Positions 18,509 to 27,743 of a DNA stretch of 64,000 nucleotides are shown here, one piece after another. Position 1 is the stretch's first letter. Each line of letters begins with the position of its first letter. The translations under genes and the position numbers were made by a program. Where the stretch lies: assembly GCF_021390675.1 (NCBI RefSeq), contig NZ_JAJEJV010000004.1, positions 806,001 to 870,000 on the forward strand, in the 5' to 3' direction. This DNA is from Dyella sp. 2HG41-7. Lineage in GTDB: Bacteria > Pseudomonadota > Gammaproteobacteria > Xanthomonadales > Rhodanobacteraceae. Under the pieces are notes generated by a model. The model was not told the origin of the DNA. It searched no databases and saw only the letters and a list, made by a program, of their open reading frames with translations.

Positions 18509-19680
18509 AAACGTCGCTAACCGTCTTCTTCAAGGAAGTCAGGGAAAACCTGCGCGACAAGCGCACCATCACCAGCGCGCTGATTTACGGGCCGCTGATC
18601 GGGCCGCTGATTTTCGTGATGATCATCAATACGGTGATTACGCGGGAACTCAACAAGGCCGACCAACCCATCAAAGTGCCGGTGATCGGTGCGCAATATG
18701 CGCCAAACATGATCGATGCCCTTAAGCAACAAGGCCTGGTGCCGCAGCCGGCAGTTGCCGATCCGGAAGCGGCTGTACGCAATCAAGATGCGGACGTGGT
18801 GCTGCGCATTCCGGCCGATTTCGGCGCATCCTGGCGCAAGGGCCAGACCTCGCAGGTGGAGTTGATTTACGACTCCTCGCAGCGCGATACCGGCAGTTCC
18901 GTCGATCGCGTGCGGCGCATGGTGGAAACCTATACGCGTCATCAGGCGGCGATGCGCTTGGTCGCGCGGGGACTGGCCCCGACCATGATGGCGCCGGTAT
19001 CGGTGGACGATCGCGATCAATCCACGCCGCAATCGCGAGCGGGGCAGTTGTTCGCCATCATGCCGTACTTCTTCGTGCTGACGATTTTCATGGGCGGCAT
19101 GTATCTGGCGATCGACCTCACGGCGGGCGAACGCGAGCGGCAATCGTTGGAGCCGTTGTTCGCCAATCCGGTGGCGCGCTGGAAAATTCTGTTGGGCAAA
19201 CTCGGCGCGATTTGCGTGTTTTCGTTGTGCAGCTTGTTGATCAGCGTGATTGCCTTCGGCGTGTGCGGTAACTTCCTTCCTACCGAGCGTCTTGGCATGG
19301 TGTTGAACCTAGGGCCTTCGTTCGCCGGCCAGGTTTTGCTGATCATGTTGCCGCTGGTAGTTCTGCTTGCATCATTGCAAACGTTGGTCGCGGCGTTCGC
19401 AAAAAGCTATCGCGAGGCGCAGACCTATCTGTCGATTCTGATGATGGTGCCAGCGTTGCCTTCGGTGCTACTGAGCGTGATGCCGGTTAAGGTGTCCAAC
19501 TGGATGTTCGACGTGCCGCTGCTCGGGCAGCAGGTTGGCATTACGCAATTGTTGCGCGGCGAGTCGCTGACGGCGATGCAAGTTTCCCACTGTGTTGTGT
19601 CGGGTTTGCTGGTGGCGGCCGTCGCGACGCTGATTACGGCGTGGGTTTATCGCTCGGAGCGCCTTGCGATTTCGTCGTAA
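18505..19680 (+). CDS. natB: ABC-2 type exporter permease, NatB-like
   Basis: 391 residues: one N-terminal helix (about 25-45), a periplasmic domain of about 150 residues, then five or six C-terminal helices, the layout of NatB/YhaP-type permeases. ELIYDSSQRDTGSSVDRV and MYLAIDLTAGERERQSLEPLFANPV are characteristic of the family. In Bacillus NatAB exports Na+; the substrate here is unknown. The gene ends six bases before the convergent hydrolase stop. Confidence 0.86.
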   Translation: MKTSLTVFFKEVRENLRDKRTITSALIYGPLIGPLIFVMIINTVITRELNKADQPIKVPVIGAQYAPNMIDALKQQGLVPQPAVADPEAAVRNQDADVVLRIPADFGASWRKGQTSQVELIYDSSQRDTGSSVDRVRRMVETYTRHQAAMRLVARGLAPTMMAPVSVDDRDQSTPQSRAGQLFAIMPYFFVLTIFMGGMYLAIDLTAGERERQSLEPLFANPVARWKILLGKLGAICVFSLCSLLISVIAFGVCGNFLPTERLGMVLNLGPSFAGQVLLIMLPLVVLLASLQTLVAAFAKSYREAQTYLSILMMVPALPSVLLSVMPVKVSNWMFDVPLLGQQVGITQLLRGESLTAMQVSHCVVSGLLVAAVATLITAWVYRSERLAISS

Positions 19681-19686
19681 GCCGAG

Positions 19687-20556
19687 CTAGTGAGAAAGGT
19701 GCGCAAGCACCCATGCAGCGACGGCGTCCGGATGTTCCAGGTGAAGGTGATGGCCGCCGTCCATGTGTGTCACTGAAATACGCGGCACCAGCGCCGCACG
19801 CGCTTCCATCATGGCGGTTGGCAGATAGGGCGTCATCGGTGCGGACAGCAACAGTGCGGTGCGCGCTTCAATGCCGGCGAGCAATGCGCGGATCTGCCCT
19901 TCGGCCAAACGCACCGCGCTGGGTCGGGTCAGGCGGGGATCGCTGCGCCAGCGATAACCGCCGTCGACTTGCGCGAGGCCGCGTTCGACGATGGGGCGAG
20001 CAAGGTCGGCGCGCAATCCGCTCGCCATGGTGCGCGCGCTAATCGCTTGGTCGATATCTGCAAAAACGCGCAAGGATTTACCGCTCGCCGCCGACGTCGC
20101 GAAGGCGTCGCGGAAGCGCTTCAAGGTGTTGGAGCCGTCGTCGCCCAACGGGCCTAAGCCTTCGATCAGCGACAGGCGATCAATGCGTTGCGGTGTCGCG
20201 GCGGCCACTAACGACGCAATGCCGGCGCCGAGCGAATGACCGAGAAGGTGGTAACGATCCAATCCCAGCGCATCTGTGGCGTTGAGCACGGCGCTGACGT
20301 AATCGACGTAGTGATAGCTGATGCCGGCCGGCAGATGGTTGGAATGGCCGTGGCCCGGCAATTCCAGCGCGATCACGCGAAAGCGCGTAGCGAGCTTCGG
20401 TGCGAGAAAAGCGAAGCTTCCGGCGTTGTCCAGCCAACCGTGCAGCGCCAGCAGTGGCGGCGCATCCGCATCGCCCCATAGTTGCGCGGTGAGCGAAAGA
20501 TGATGCGACAGCGTGATGCGCTGTTCGATGGGCAATGTGCTCGAATGCGCGCTCAT
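19687..20556 (-). CDS. Alpha/beta-fold hydrolase
   Basis: Cytoplasmic hydrolase of 289 residues with no signal peptide. Features include LLALHGWLDNAGSFAFLAPKL (oxyanion HGW), the nucleophile elbow GHSLGAG and the C-terminal catalytic His in MDGGHHLHLEHPDAVAAW. It is closest in style to MhpC/SERHL-like esterases; the natural substrate is not known. The start overlaps the hemH stop by four bases, and this hydrolase-hemH pairing is common in Xanthomonadales. Confidence 0.82.
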   Translation of the reverse strand: MSAHSSTLPIEQRITLSHHLSLTAQLWGDADAPPLLALHGWLDNAGSFAFLAPKLATRFRVIALELPGHGHSNHLPAGISYHYVDYVSAVLNATDALGLDRYHLLGHSLGAGIASLVAAATPQRIDRLSLIEGLGPLGDDGSNTLKRFRDAFATSAASGKSLRVFADIDQAISARTMASGLRADLARPIVERGLAQVDGGYRWRSDPRLTRPSAVRLAEGQIRALLAGIEARTALLLSAPMTPYLPTAMMEARAALVPRISVTHMDGGHHLHLEHPDAVAAWVLAHLSH

Positions 20557-21608
20557 CGGGTTTCGCGCGGTGAAAATTCCGGCCAGCCTTGGGCGTGCCG
20601 CAAAATCAGTGTGGTAAGGCTGTCGAGTTGTTCTTCGCTATCGTTGAGCGAAGGGATATAGCGCAGCGTTTCGCCGCCGGCCGCGGTAAAGAAATCACGA
20701 TTCTGCAGCGCGATTTCCTCCAACGTTTCAAGGCAATCGACGGAAAAGCCGGGGCACGCGACATCCAATCGCTTCACGCCTTCCTGCGCGAGACGCTTCA
20801 CGGTTTCATCCGTATACGGATGCAGCCACGGTTCGCGTCCCACGCGCGATTGGAAACTCACGACAAACTGCGACTCGTCCAGCCCTAATCGTTCGCGCAG
20901 CAAGCGCGCCGTGGTCTGGCATTGATGAAAATACGGATCGCCGGCATCCACATAGCGTTGCGGAATGCCGTGGAACGACAGCAGCAATTTGTCGCCACGC
21001 CCATGCGTGCTCCACCACCGTTCGATGGAGCGCGCCAAGGCGGCGATATGTCCGGCGTCGTGGTGATAATCGTTGACGATGCGCAATTCCGGCGGCCAGC
21101 GCAGTTGCTTGAAGGTATCGGCCACAGCGTCGATCACCGATCCCGTCGAGGTGCCGGAATACTGCGGATAAAGCGGCAGCACCAGCAATCGGCGAACGCC
21201 GTCGCGCTGCATTTGCTCAATCTGCGCGCGCACGGACGGCGCGCCATAGCGCATCGCGAGCGCCACGCGCATTGGTCCGCGGGTGGTGTCACGCAGTCTG
21301 GCTTCCAGTCCCGCGGCGAGTTTTTCCGAGCCAACGCGAAGCGGCGAACCTTCGGGCGTCCAGATGCGCGCATAGGCGTGCGCGGATCGCGCAGGCCGGA
21401 CGCGCAGAATCACGCCGTGTAGGATCAGCCACCACAGCCAGCGCGGATATTCGATCACGCGCGGATCGCTCAAGAATTCGGCCAGATAAGGCCGCAGCGC
21501 ACTCGCCGTCGGGGCAGCCGGTGTGCCAAGGTTCACGAGCAGTACGCCAGCCTTGGCAGGATGGTCGTGGGATGGGCCGGCTAGGCCGGTATAGTGGCTG
21601 CGTGGCAT
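20553..21608 (-). CDS. hemH: Ferrochelatase
   Basis: Last enzyme of protohaem synthesis: inserts Fe2+ into protoporphyrin IX at the inner membrane face. 351 residues. Conserved features are GVLLVNLGTP, PLYPQYSGTSTGSV, the catalytic His in LLLSFHGIPQRYVDAGDPYFHQC, and the acidic metal site EPWLHPYTDET with CPGFSVDCLETLEEI. No extra C-terminal domain is present. Confidence 0.95.
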   Translation of the reverse strand: MPRSHYTGLAGPSHDHPAKAGVLLVNLGTPAAPTASALRPYLAEFLSDPRVIEYPRWLWWLILHGVILRVRPARSAHAYARIWTPEGSPLRVGSEKLAAGLEARLRDTTRGPMRVALAMRYGAPSVRAQIEQMQRDGVRRLLVLPLYPQYSGTSTGSVIDAVADTFKQLRWPPELRIVNDYHHDAGHIAALARSIERWWSTHGRGDKLLLSFHGIPQRYVDAGDPYFHQCQTTARLLRERLGLDESQFVVSFQSRVGREPWLHPYTDETVKRLAQEGVKRLDVACPGFSVDCLETLEEIALQNRDFFTAAGGETLRYIPSLNDSEEQLDSLTTLILRHAQGWPEFSPRETR

Positions 21609-21717
21609 CGTGGCGAGGGTGGCTGGTTACCCGATCAAGTCTGCCACAAGCCCTTCGCACGCCGGGTATCATCATCGCGATCACGATTGCGTTCCCAAGA
21701 ATCGACCGGAGCTGCTT

Positions 21718-22404
21718 ATGTTCAAAGCATTGCGTTGTCTTTCGTTCGTCGCCCTCGCCTTGTTGCCCGTCGCCGTGGTGCACGCGGACGACGATACGCC
21801 CGAGCAGCGCGCGCAAAGCGCGGTGCGCGTGCTCAATGAAATCGAGCAGGCGCCCGACAAATCCATCCCCACCGATCTTTTGCGGGACGCCAAGGCGATC
21901 GCGGTGATTCCCGATGTGCTGAAAGTCGGTTTCGTGTTTGGTGGCCGGCGCGGTGAGGGTCTGATTTCGGTGAAGAATCCGGACGGCACCTGGTCCAACC
22001 CCAGCTTTATTTCCTTCGGTGGCGGCAGCGTGGGCTTCCAGATCGGCGTTTCCAAGACGGATGTGATCCTGGTTTTCCGCACGCAGCGCGGCGTGGATAA
22101 CATCGTCAACGGCAAGTTCACGATCGGCGCGGATGCCTCCGCAGCGGCCGGCCCCGTGGGGCGCACGGCGTCGGCGGCGACTGACCAGCAGCTGAAAGCG
22201 GAGATTTACTCCTATTCGCGTGCCCGAGGCCTGTTTGCAGGCGTGGCGCTGGACGGATCGGTGCTGAAGATCGATTACGACGCCAATGCGCAGACCTACG
22301 GCAAAGGCGTTACCCCGCGCCGTATTTTCGAGGGCGGCGTCAGCAACGTTCCGGCGGGGGTTGTCCACTTCCGGGATGCCCTGGAGGAGTACACTGCACG
22401 CTGA
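21718..22404 (+). CDS. SYLF (Ysc84)-domain lipid-binding protein, exported
   Basis: 228 residues from ATG 21718, which has GGAG eight bases upstream and opens a signal peptide (MFKALRCLSFVALALLPVAVVHA). The rest is a SYLF domain: AVRVLNEIEQAPDKSIPTDLLRDAKAIAVIPDVLKVGFVFGGRRGEG, then FGGGSVGFQIGVSKTDVILVF and SRARGLFAGVALDGSVLK. These domains bind phosphoinositides in eukaryotes; the bacterial role is not settled. The tatABC genes follow. Confidence 0.88.
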   Translation: MFKALRCLSFVALALLPVAVVHADDDTPEQRAQSAVRVLNEIEQAPDKSIPTDLLRDAKAIAVIPDVLKVGFVFGGRRGEGLISVKNPDGTWSNPSFISFGGGSVGFQIGVSKTDVILVFRTQRGVDNIVNGKFTIGADASAAAGPVGRTASAATDQQLKAEIYSYSRARGLFAGVALDGSVLKIDYDANAQTYGKGVTPRRIFEGGVSNVPAGVVHFRDALEEYTAR

Positions 22405-22415
22405 TACGGAACGCC

Positions 22416-22435
22416 GGAGCTGCCCCCGCAGCTCC
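22416..22435. other. Stable hairpin between the SYLF gene and tatA
   Basis: GGAGCTGC / GCAGCTCC arms pair perfectly around a CCCC loop 11 bases after the SYLF stop. No T-run follows, so it may stabilise the upstream transcript or separate the units partially. Confidence 0.5.
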
Positions 22436-22466
22436 CTGACGGCGCAGACCCCGTAACGAGGTACTC

Positions 22467-22709
22467 ATGGGTTTGGACAGCATTTGGCATTGGGCGATCC
22501 TGCTCGTCATCATCCTGTTGGTGTTCGGCACCGGCAAACTGACGCGGGTTGGCTCCGATCTCGGCAACGCCGTGCGTGGCTTCAAGAAAGCCATGCACAG
22601 CGACGAGGACGAAGAGAAGCGCAAGGCGCAGGAAACGCTGCAGGCCGATCCTCCGCCGAGCGCCGGCAGCGCCGCGAGCAAGCAACGCGATTCCAGCGAA
22701 TCGAAGTAA
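22467..22709 (+). CDS. tatA: Sec-independent protein translocase subunit TatA
   Basis: Pore-forming subunit of the twin-arginine system. 80 residues: one N-terminal membrane helix ([19 protein letters not shown]), the FGTGKL hinge, an amphipathic helix ([15 protein letters not shown]) and a charged tail. First of tatA-tatB-tatC. Confidence 0.95.
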   Translation: MGLDSIWHWAILLVIILLVFGTGKLTRVGSDLGNAVRGFKKAMHSDEDEEKRKAQETLQADPPPSAGSAASKQRDSSESK

Positions 22710-22726
22710 GCGCCTAGGATTCCCAC

Positions 22727-23089
22727 ATGATCGAGTTCAGCCTCGGCAAGCTGATGTTGCTGGCGCTGATCGCATTGATTGTGCTCGGCCCCGAAAAGTT
22801 ACCGCACGCCGCACGCACGGCCGGCGCTTTGGTGCGTCGCCTGCGTTCGGGCTGGGAAAGCGTGCGTGCCGAGGTGGAGCGGGAGCTGGAAATCGAAGAG
22901 CTCAAGCGCACCGCGCGCGAAGCGGCGGCACGCGCCGAGGCGTTGCAGGCCGATATGAACAAGGCCGCCCAGGACACGCGCGAACAAGTTGCTTCGACCG
23001 CCGCGGAAGTGCGCGAGAACATCGCGGATGTTCAGAAGGATATCGTCGAGACGGATGCGGCCAAGGAATCGCCACATGGCAGCGTCTGA
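22727..23089 (+). CDS. tatB: Sec-independent protein translocase subunit TatB
   Basis: Receptor subunit that works with TatC. The N-terminal helix ends in VLGPEKLPHAARTAG, the TatB hallmark GPxxLP, followed by long charged amphipathic helices to residue 120. Its 3' end overlaps the tatC start by 14 bases. Confidence 0.95.
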   Translation: MIEFSLGKLMLLALIALIVLGPEKLPHAARTAGALVRRLRSGWESVRAEVERELEIEELKRTAREAAARAEALQADMNKAAQDTREQVASTAAEVRENIADVQKDIVETDAAKESPHGSV

Positions 23090-23837
23090 TCCCGATTTGA
23101 ATCTGCAGGAAGGTCTGTTCTCCCACCTGCTCGAACTGCGCTCGCGATTGATCAAGGCCATTCTGGCGTTGGCCGTGGTGTTGGCGGCGCTGGTGCCGTT
23201 TGCCAATCGTCTATATGCATGGCTGGCGGCGCCGCTCGTTTCCCGGTTGCCGCAAGGCGCGCATTTGATCGCCACCGAAGTGGCCAGTCCCTTTATTACA
23301 CCGTTGAAGTTGGCGTTTTACGCGGCGCTGTTTATCACGATGCCTGTGATCCTGTATCAGCTGTGGGCGTTCGTGAGTCCGGGCTTGTACAAGCATGAAA
23401 AGCGTCTGGCGCGACCGTTGTTGGTGGCGGCACTGGTGCTGTTCTACATCGGCTGCGCGTTCGCTTTTTTTCTAGTGTTGCCCGCCGCGTTCCGTTTCCT
23501 GACGGCGGTGACGCCGCAGGGTGTTGAAATGATGACGGACATCACGCACTACCTCGATTTCGTGATGCTGATGTTCTTCGCCTTCGGCCTTTGTTTCGAG
23601 GTGCCAGTGGCGGTGGTGGTGCTTGCTGCGGTCGGCGTCGTCGATCTGGATAAATTGCGTAAGGGCAGACGCTACGCAGTTGTCGGTGCGTTCGCCATCT
23701 CTGCCGTGGTGACGCCGCCCGATATCACATCGATGATCATGCTGGCCATTCCGATGTGCTTTCTTTATGAGCTCGGCATCCTGGCGGTGCGTTGGTTGCT
23801 GAAGCCGGCGACGGCCGACGCGCCGTCGCATTCCTGA
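23076..23837 (+). CDS. tatC: Sec-independent protein translocase subunit TatC
   Basis: Six-helix membrane receptor for twin-arginine signal peptides. 253 residues starting MAASDPDLNLQEGLFSHLLELRSRLIKAI; conserved FSHLLELRSR near the N-terminus, SPGLYKHEKR in the second loop and PPDITSMIMLAIPMCFLYELGI at the last helices. Starts within tatB and ends at TGATG shared with the next gene. Confidence 0.95.
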   Translation: MAASDPDLNLQEGLFSHLLELRSRLIKAILALAVVLAALVPFANRLYAWLAAPLVSRLPQGAHLIATEVASPFITPLKLAFYAALFITMPVILYQLWAFVSPGLYKHEKRLARPLLVAALVLFYIGCAFAFFLVLPAAFRFLTAVTPQGVEMMTDITHYLDFVMLMFFAFGLCFEVPVAVVVLAAVGVVDLDKLRKGRRYAVVGAFAISAVVTPPDITSMIMLAIPMCFLYELGILAVRWLLKPATADAPSHS

Positions 23838-25042
23838 TGAATCGCTCCAAGACTTCTCGCTTACCCGAGCCGCCCGCCGACGAGCTGGCGCATTCCGAAC
23901 GCTTGTTGCAACACTTGCGCGAAACCATCGCGTCGCACGGGCCTATACCGTTTTCGCAATACATGGAGCGCTGTCTCTACGCGCCCGGTCTGGGTTACTA
24001 CAGCGCCGGCAAGACCAAATTCGGCGAAGCCGGCGATTTCGTCACGGCGCCGGAGCTCGGCTCGTTGTTTGCGCGTTGCGTGATTCAAGTGGTGCAGCCT
24101 GTGCTCGGCATGTTGGGCGACGAGGCGGATTTTCTCGAGCTTGGCGGCGGCAGCGGCGCATTCGCCGAAGCGGCTCTGTTGGCGATGGCCGAAAACGGCG
24201 TACTTCCGCATCGTTATTTGATTCTCGAACCCAGCGCCGATCTTCGCGAACGACAGCGCGAACGGCTTGCGGCGGCATTGTCGTCGGACGTGATGGCGCG
24301 TGTCGTGTGGATCGATCGCCCGCCGGAAGCGTCGTGGCGAGGCGTGCTCTTCGCCAACGAAGTGATCGATGCGCTGCCGACCACGCGCTTCGTGATGCGT
24401 CACGGCGAAGTCTACGAAGAGTACGTTGCGCTCGACGGCGAAGCGCGCCTGCTGCGCGTCGATCGCCCGGCCGACGCGCTAGTCGCTGGCGCCGTACGGC
24501 ATGTCGAACGCGATCTAGGCAGGGAATTCGAGGACGGGTATCGCTCGGAAATTTTGCCTCAGTTGCCTTACTGGATGCAGGCCGTGGCAGGTTCGCTCGA
24601 AGCGGGCCTGATGCTCTTTATCGACTACGGTTATGTACGCCGCGAGTTCTATCTGCCCGAGCGCCAGGATGGCACGCTGATGGCGCATTACCGTCATCGC
24701 GCGCACAGCGATCCGTTGTTTTTGCCAGGCCTCAACGATCTCACCGCGTCGGTGGATTTCACCGCCCTGGCCGAGGCGTGCAACAGCGCGGGTTTTAGCG
24801 TGGCCGGCTATCTTCCGCAGGCGCAATTCCTGATCGCTGCCGGTTTGCAAGATGTTTTCGAGCGCGCCTATGACGCTGCGCCCGACGACGTCGCGCGTTA
24901 CAACCTCGCGCAACAAGTGAAAAAACTCACCTTGCCGGATCAGATGGGCGAGCGTTTTCAAGCGATGCTGTTGGCGCGCGGCATGCCGGCGTTGCCGTTG
25001 CCTGTCGAGCTGCTCGAAGCCGATCAAGGCGATCGGCTTTGA
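23837..25042 (+). CDS. SAM-dependent methyltransferase, MidA/NDUFAF7 family
   Basis: 401 residues from the ATG overlapping the tatC stop (TGATG). GPIPFSQYMERCLYAPGLGYYS and GEAGDFVTAPELGSLFARCV are the family signature, followed by the SAM-binding LELGGGSGAFAEAAL. NEVIDALPTTRF and FIDYGYVRREFYLPER complete the fold. The mitochondrial homologue methylates an arginine of complex I; the bacterial substrate is not established. It is coupled to tatC by context only. Confidence 0.9.
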   Translation: MNRSKTSRLPEPPADELAHSERLLQHLRETIASHGPIPFSQYMERCLYAPGLGYYSAGKTKFGEAGDFVTAPELGSLFARCVIQVVQPVLGMLGDEADFLELGGGSGAFAEAALLAMAENGVLPHRYLILEPSADLRERQRERLAAALSSDVMARVVWIDRPPEASWRGVLFANEVIDALPTTRFVMRHGEVYEEYVALDGEARLLRVDRPADALVAGAVRHVERDLGREFEDGYRSEILPQLPYWMQAVAGSLEAGLMLFIDYGYVRREFYLPERQDGTLMAHYRHRAHSDPLFLPGLNDLTASVDFTALAEACNSAGFSVAGYLPQAQFLIAAGLQDVFERAYDAAPDDVARYNLAQQVKKLTLPDQMGERFQAMLLARGMPALPLPVELLEADQGDRL

Positions 25043-25122
25043 GTGACTACGTTCGGCGGATTGCCTGTGTTGTATAGCTTTGTCCAAGAGCTTGAGCGCA
25101 CTGCGTACGCGCGAAGCTTTAG

Positions 25123-26355
25123 TTAGAATTTCAGTTCCAGCTTTGCGATTTCGATCGCTTCCATCCGTGCTTTTTCCATGGCGGCGCCAATGGCGGGCCC
25201 TTTTAGTCCTTGCTCCAAAAACGGAGCGGAGTTGATTGCTGCGGCGACATCGCGTGCGTGGCGCAACCATGCTGCTTGGGGGTATTCGTCGTGCTCATGA
25301 CCGAGCCGTCCGCGCTTGTCGGCAAGGCACGCAGTGAGAAAAATGTCCAGTCGCTCCGGTCGGCGCAATGCATCCAGCGTTGCCAACAATTTCAAAATCG
25401 TGGCCGGCTTCAATTCCAACGCGCGATGCGCATTGAGATGCTCGCGACAGACAAGCTCTGCGAGCTCGGCGTGTTCTGCGGGTACCTTCAATCGTGCGGC
25501 GAGCGCGCGTAGTGGTTCCACACCACGGTGTTCGTGGCCGACGTGACGCGGCAGTTCTTCCTTGGGCGTAAGCGCCTTGCCGAGATCGTGGGTGAGCGCG
25601 CAGAAGCCGATGAGATCATTGCCGGGCGCAAGCTTGGCGGCCATATCCAACACCATTTCCAGATGCACGCCGGTGTCGATTTCCGGATGAAACTCGGCGC
25701 GTTGGGGTACGCCGTACAGTGCATCGATTTCTGGAAACAGCTTCGCCAGCGCACCGGCCTCGCGCAGAACGCGCAAAAAAGCCGAAGGCTGCGCTTCGCT
25801 GAGCGCCTTGCGCGTTTCCGCCCACACGCGTTCGGGAACGAGATGATCGACCTCGCCGTCGCGCACCATTTGCTGCAGCAACGCCATGGTTTCATCGGCG
25901 ACGGTGAAACCGAGCGGTGCGAAACGCGCAGCGAAACGTGCGACGCGTAGCAGGCGAACAGGATCTTCCACGAAAGCGGGTGAAACGTGTCGCAGCACGC
26001 GCTGTTCGATATCGCGTTTGCCGCCGTAGGGGTCGACGAGATGACCGGCTTCATCCTGCGCAATGGCGTTGATGGTGAGGTCGCGCCGCGCGAGATCTTG
26101 CTCCAACGTCACGCTGGAATCGGCCTGAAAGGCGAAACCGTGATAGCCGTGCCCGGTCTTGCGTTCTGTGCGGGCGAGCGCGTATTCCTCGCTGGTTTCT
26201 GGATGCAGAAATACCGGGAAATCTTTGCCGACCGGTTTGTAGCCGAGCGCAAGCATCTCTTCCGGGTGCGCGCCGACGACCACGTGGTCGTGGTCGACCA
26301 CTGTGCGTCCAAGCAATTTGTCACGGACCGCGCCGCCAACCAGATAAGTACGCAT
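25123..26355 (-). CDS. cca: CCA tRNA nucleotidyltransferase (multifunctional, with HD domain)
   Basis: Adds or repairs the 3' CCA of tRNAs. 410 residues. [11 protein letters not shown] and the metal-binding Asp21/Asp23 in VDHDHVVV define the class II nucleotidyltransferase; [10 protein letters not shown] and [16 protein letters not shown] are the other catalytic motifs. The HD domain ([13 protein letters not shown]) is present, as in the gammaproteobacterial enzyme that also has phosphatase and phosphodiesterase activities. It ends 80 bases from the convergent midA stop. Confidence 0.95.
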   Translation of the reverse strand: MRTYLVGGAVRDKLLGRTVVDHDHVVVGAHPEEMLALGYKPVGKDFPVFLHPETSEEYALARTERKTGHGYHGFAFQADSSVTLEQDLARRDLTINAIAQDEAGHLVDPYGGKRDIEQRVLRHVSPAFVEDPVRLLRVARFAARFAPLGFTVADETMALLQQMVRDGEVDHLVPERVWAETRKALSEAQPSAFLRVLREAGALAKLFPEIDALYGVPQRAEFHPEIDTGVHLEMVLDMAAKLAPGNDLIGFCALTHDLGKALTPKEELPRHVGHEHRGVEPLRALAARLKVPAEHAELAELVCREHLNAHRALELKPATILKLLATLDALRRPERLDIFLTACLADKRGRLGHEHDEYPQAAWLRHARDVAAAINSAPFLEQGLKGPAIGAAMEKARMEAIEIAKLELKF

Positions 26356-26374
26356 GCCTCATTGTGCCATGGCC

Positions 26375-27322
26375 CTAACGACCGCGATGGCGGAAGGTCT
26401 GGCGCGCCATATCCAGGCGACGTTGCCGCGCGCCGTGAAGGATGTAAGGCAGCGAAGGCGTAAAGGGCTGCGGCGCGATGCCCAGCGCTGCATAGCCGTT
26501 ACTGACGCCCACGGAGTCGGTGCCCAGCGAAAGAAAGTTGTCCAGCGAGAACGGCTTGCCTGGAAGCATGCCTGCAAAGCGCGCTTGCAGACGGCCGAGG
26601 CTATCGGGCAAAGGGACAATGCGCGTATGCAATCCAGCGGCATCGCGTATGGCCGCCACGATCTCGCCGAGCGTGAGTACTTCAGGGCCATAGAGCTCGA
26701 AGCTGCGGCGAGAGGAGCGGCTGTCGTCCGCCACGCAGCGCGCGATCGCCTCGGCGACGTCGCCGACAAACGTTGGCGCCATGCGCGAGTTGGCGCGCGC
26801 GAGCGGAAAGGCCGGCATTTTTCGCAGCAATCCCAGGAAGCGCGTAATCAGACCGTCATCGACACCAAAGATCACGCTCGGTTGATAAATCGTCCAATTG
26901 AGCGGCGATCGTTGGACTAGCGTTTCCGCCTCGCCGCGTGTTTTCAGGTATTGGGATTCGCCTTGTCCTGCTTTGAGCGAACTCATTTGATGCAGTCGTT
27001 GCACGCCGGTGGCGTGGCAGGCGTCGACAAGCCGTCGAGTCATCTCCACATGCGCGCGCTGAAACGTATGGCGGCCGACATGGTTGAGTATGCCGATAAG
27101 ATTGATCACGGTGTCGGCGCCGTCGCAATAGCGCCAAAGCACGCCATCGTCGTAAACATCCGCGCTGCGAATAACAACATTCGGCAACACGGCCATGTCG
27201 CGGTGCAATTCGCGATTGCGCGAAAGCAGCGTGATGTGGTGCCCGTCGGCGGCGAGACGGGGCACCAGATAACTTCCGACAAAACCGGTAGCGCCGAGCA
27301 TGACGATGCGTTGCGTGGTCAT
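26375..27322 (-). CDS. NAD(P)-binding epimerase, complex I NDUFA9-like SDR
   Basis: Atypical short-chain dehydrogenase of 315 residues. RIVMLGATGFVGSYLVPRLAADGH is the Rossmann dinucleotide site; VINLIGILNHVGRHTFQRAHVEMTRRLVDAC and MSSLKAG...YLKTRGEAETLV are typical of the NDUFA9/YbjT branch, where the catalytic Tyr is often altered. A real start at ATG 27322 (GAGG upstream) is preferred over an earlier in-frame codon. Function in bacteria is uncertain; cca follows 19 bases downstream on the same strand. Confidence 0.82.
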   Translation of the reverse strand: MTTQRIVMLGATGFVGSYLVPRLAADGHHITLLSRNRELHRDMAVLPNVVIRSADVYDDGVLWRYCDGADTVINLIGILNHVGRHTFQRAHVEMTRRLVDACHATGVQRLHQMSSLKAGQGESQYLKTRGEAETLVQRSPLNWTIYQPSVIFGVDDGLITRFLGLLRKMPAFPLARANSRMAPTFVGDVAEAIARCVADDSRSSRRSFELYGPEVLTLGEIVAAIRDAAGLHTRIVPLPDSLGRLQARFAGMLPGKPFSLDNFLSLGTDSVGVSNGYAALGIAPQPFTPSLPYILHGARQRRLDMARQTFRHRGR

Positions 27323-27743
27323 GGCGAAGTCCTCTTGCCGCCTGCTCACTCGCTCCCATCGGGGCAGGCCTGAATGAGGGGTCGATCTTGCGATCGCTTA
27401 CTCCGTTCAATGCTAGGGCCTGTTCGCACTATTTGCGTGGCCCGCGCCGGGATCTGTTTGCGCGCCAGCCAAGGAAGACCGAAGGAGTGTACGTCCGTAC
27501 ACGACTGAGCGATGACGCAGGATGGCGTGCAAACAGACCCGGCCCTTCGGGTTGTCGATGAGTGGCCGCCATGCGGCAGCGCGCGGCTTGGCTTGACTGC
27601 CAGTCAAGCCGGCGCCACGCACTACCACCTGTCGGCCACTCATCGACAACGCGGGCCACGCAAATAGTGCGAACAGGCCCTAGGGTTTTCGCGCGATTTC
27701 CAGGTTTTGGCAAGCGCCAGGGCGATGCACAGGGAACCCAGTC
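27323..27743. other. Intergenic gap occupied by a structured inverted-repeat element
   Basis: 421 bases between the epimerase start and the slt stop. It has no gene; 271 of the bases are the element at 27413-27683. The flanks hold only the epimerase leader and the slt 3' end. Confidence 0.7.
27413..27683. repeat. 271-base element with perfect 34-base terminal inverted repeats (MITE/REP-like)
   Basis: Ends 27413-27446 and 27650-27683 are perfect inverted copies over 34 bases, each starting with CTAG. Nested inside are arms 27551-27570 and 27631-27650 (19 of 20 pairing), a central hairpin GCTTGACTG / CAGTCAAGC (27591-27609), and in the left half a GTGTACG / CGTACAC hairpin flanked by a TCTGTTTGC-type inverted pair. 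There is no coding capacity. If the palindromic CTAG is a target duplication, it would fit an element moved by an IS5-like transposase; that is inference. Confidence 0.85.

Noticed and set aside
25043-25122. Possible terminator between convergent midA and cca
   Set aside because: AGCTT/AAGCT pairing is short and interrupted, with no clear T-run.
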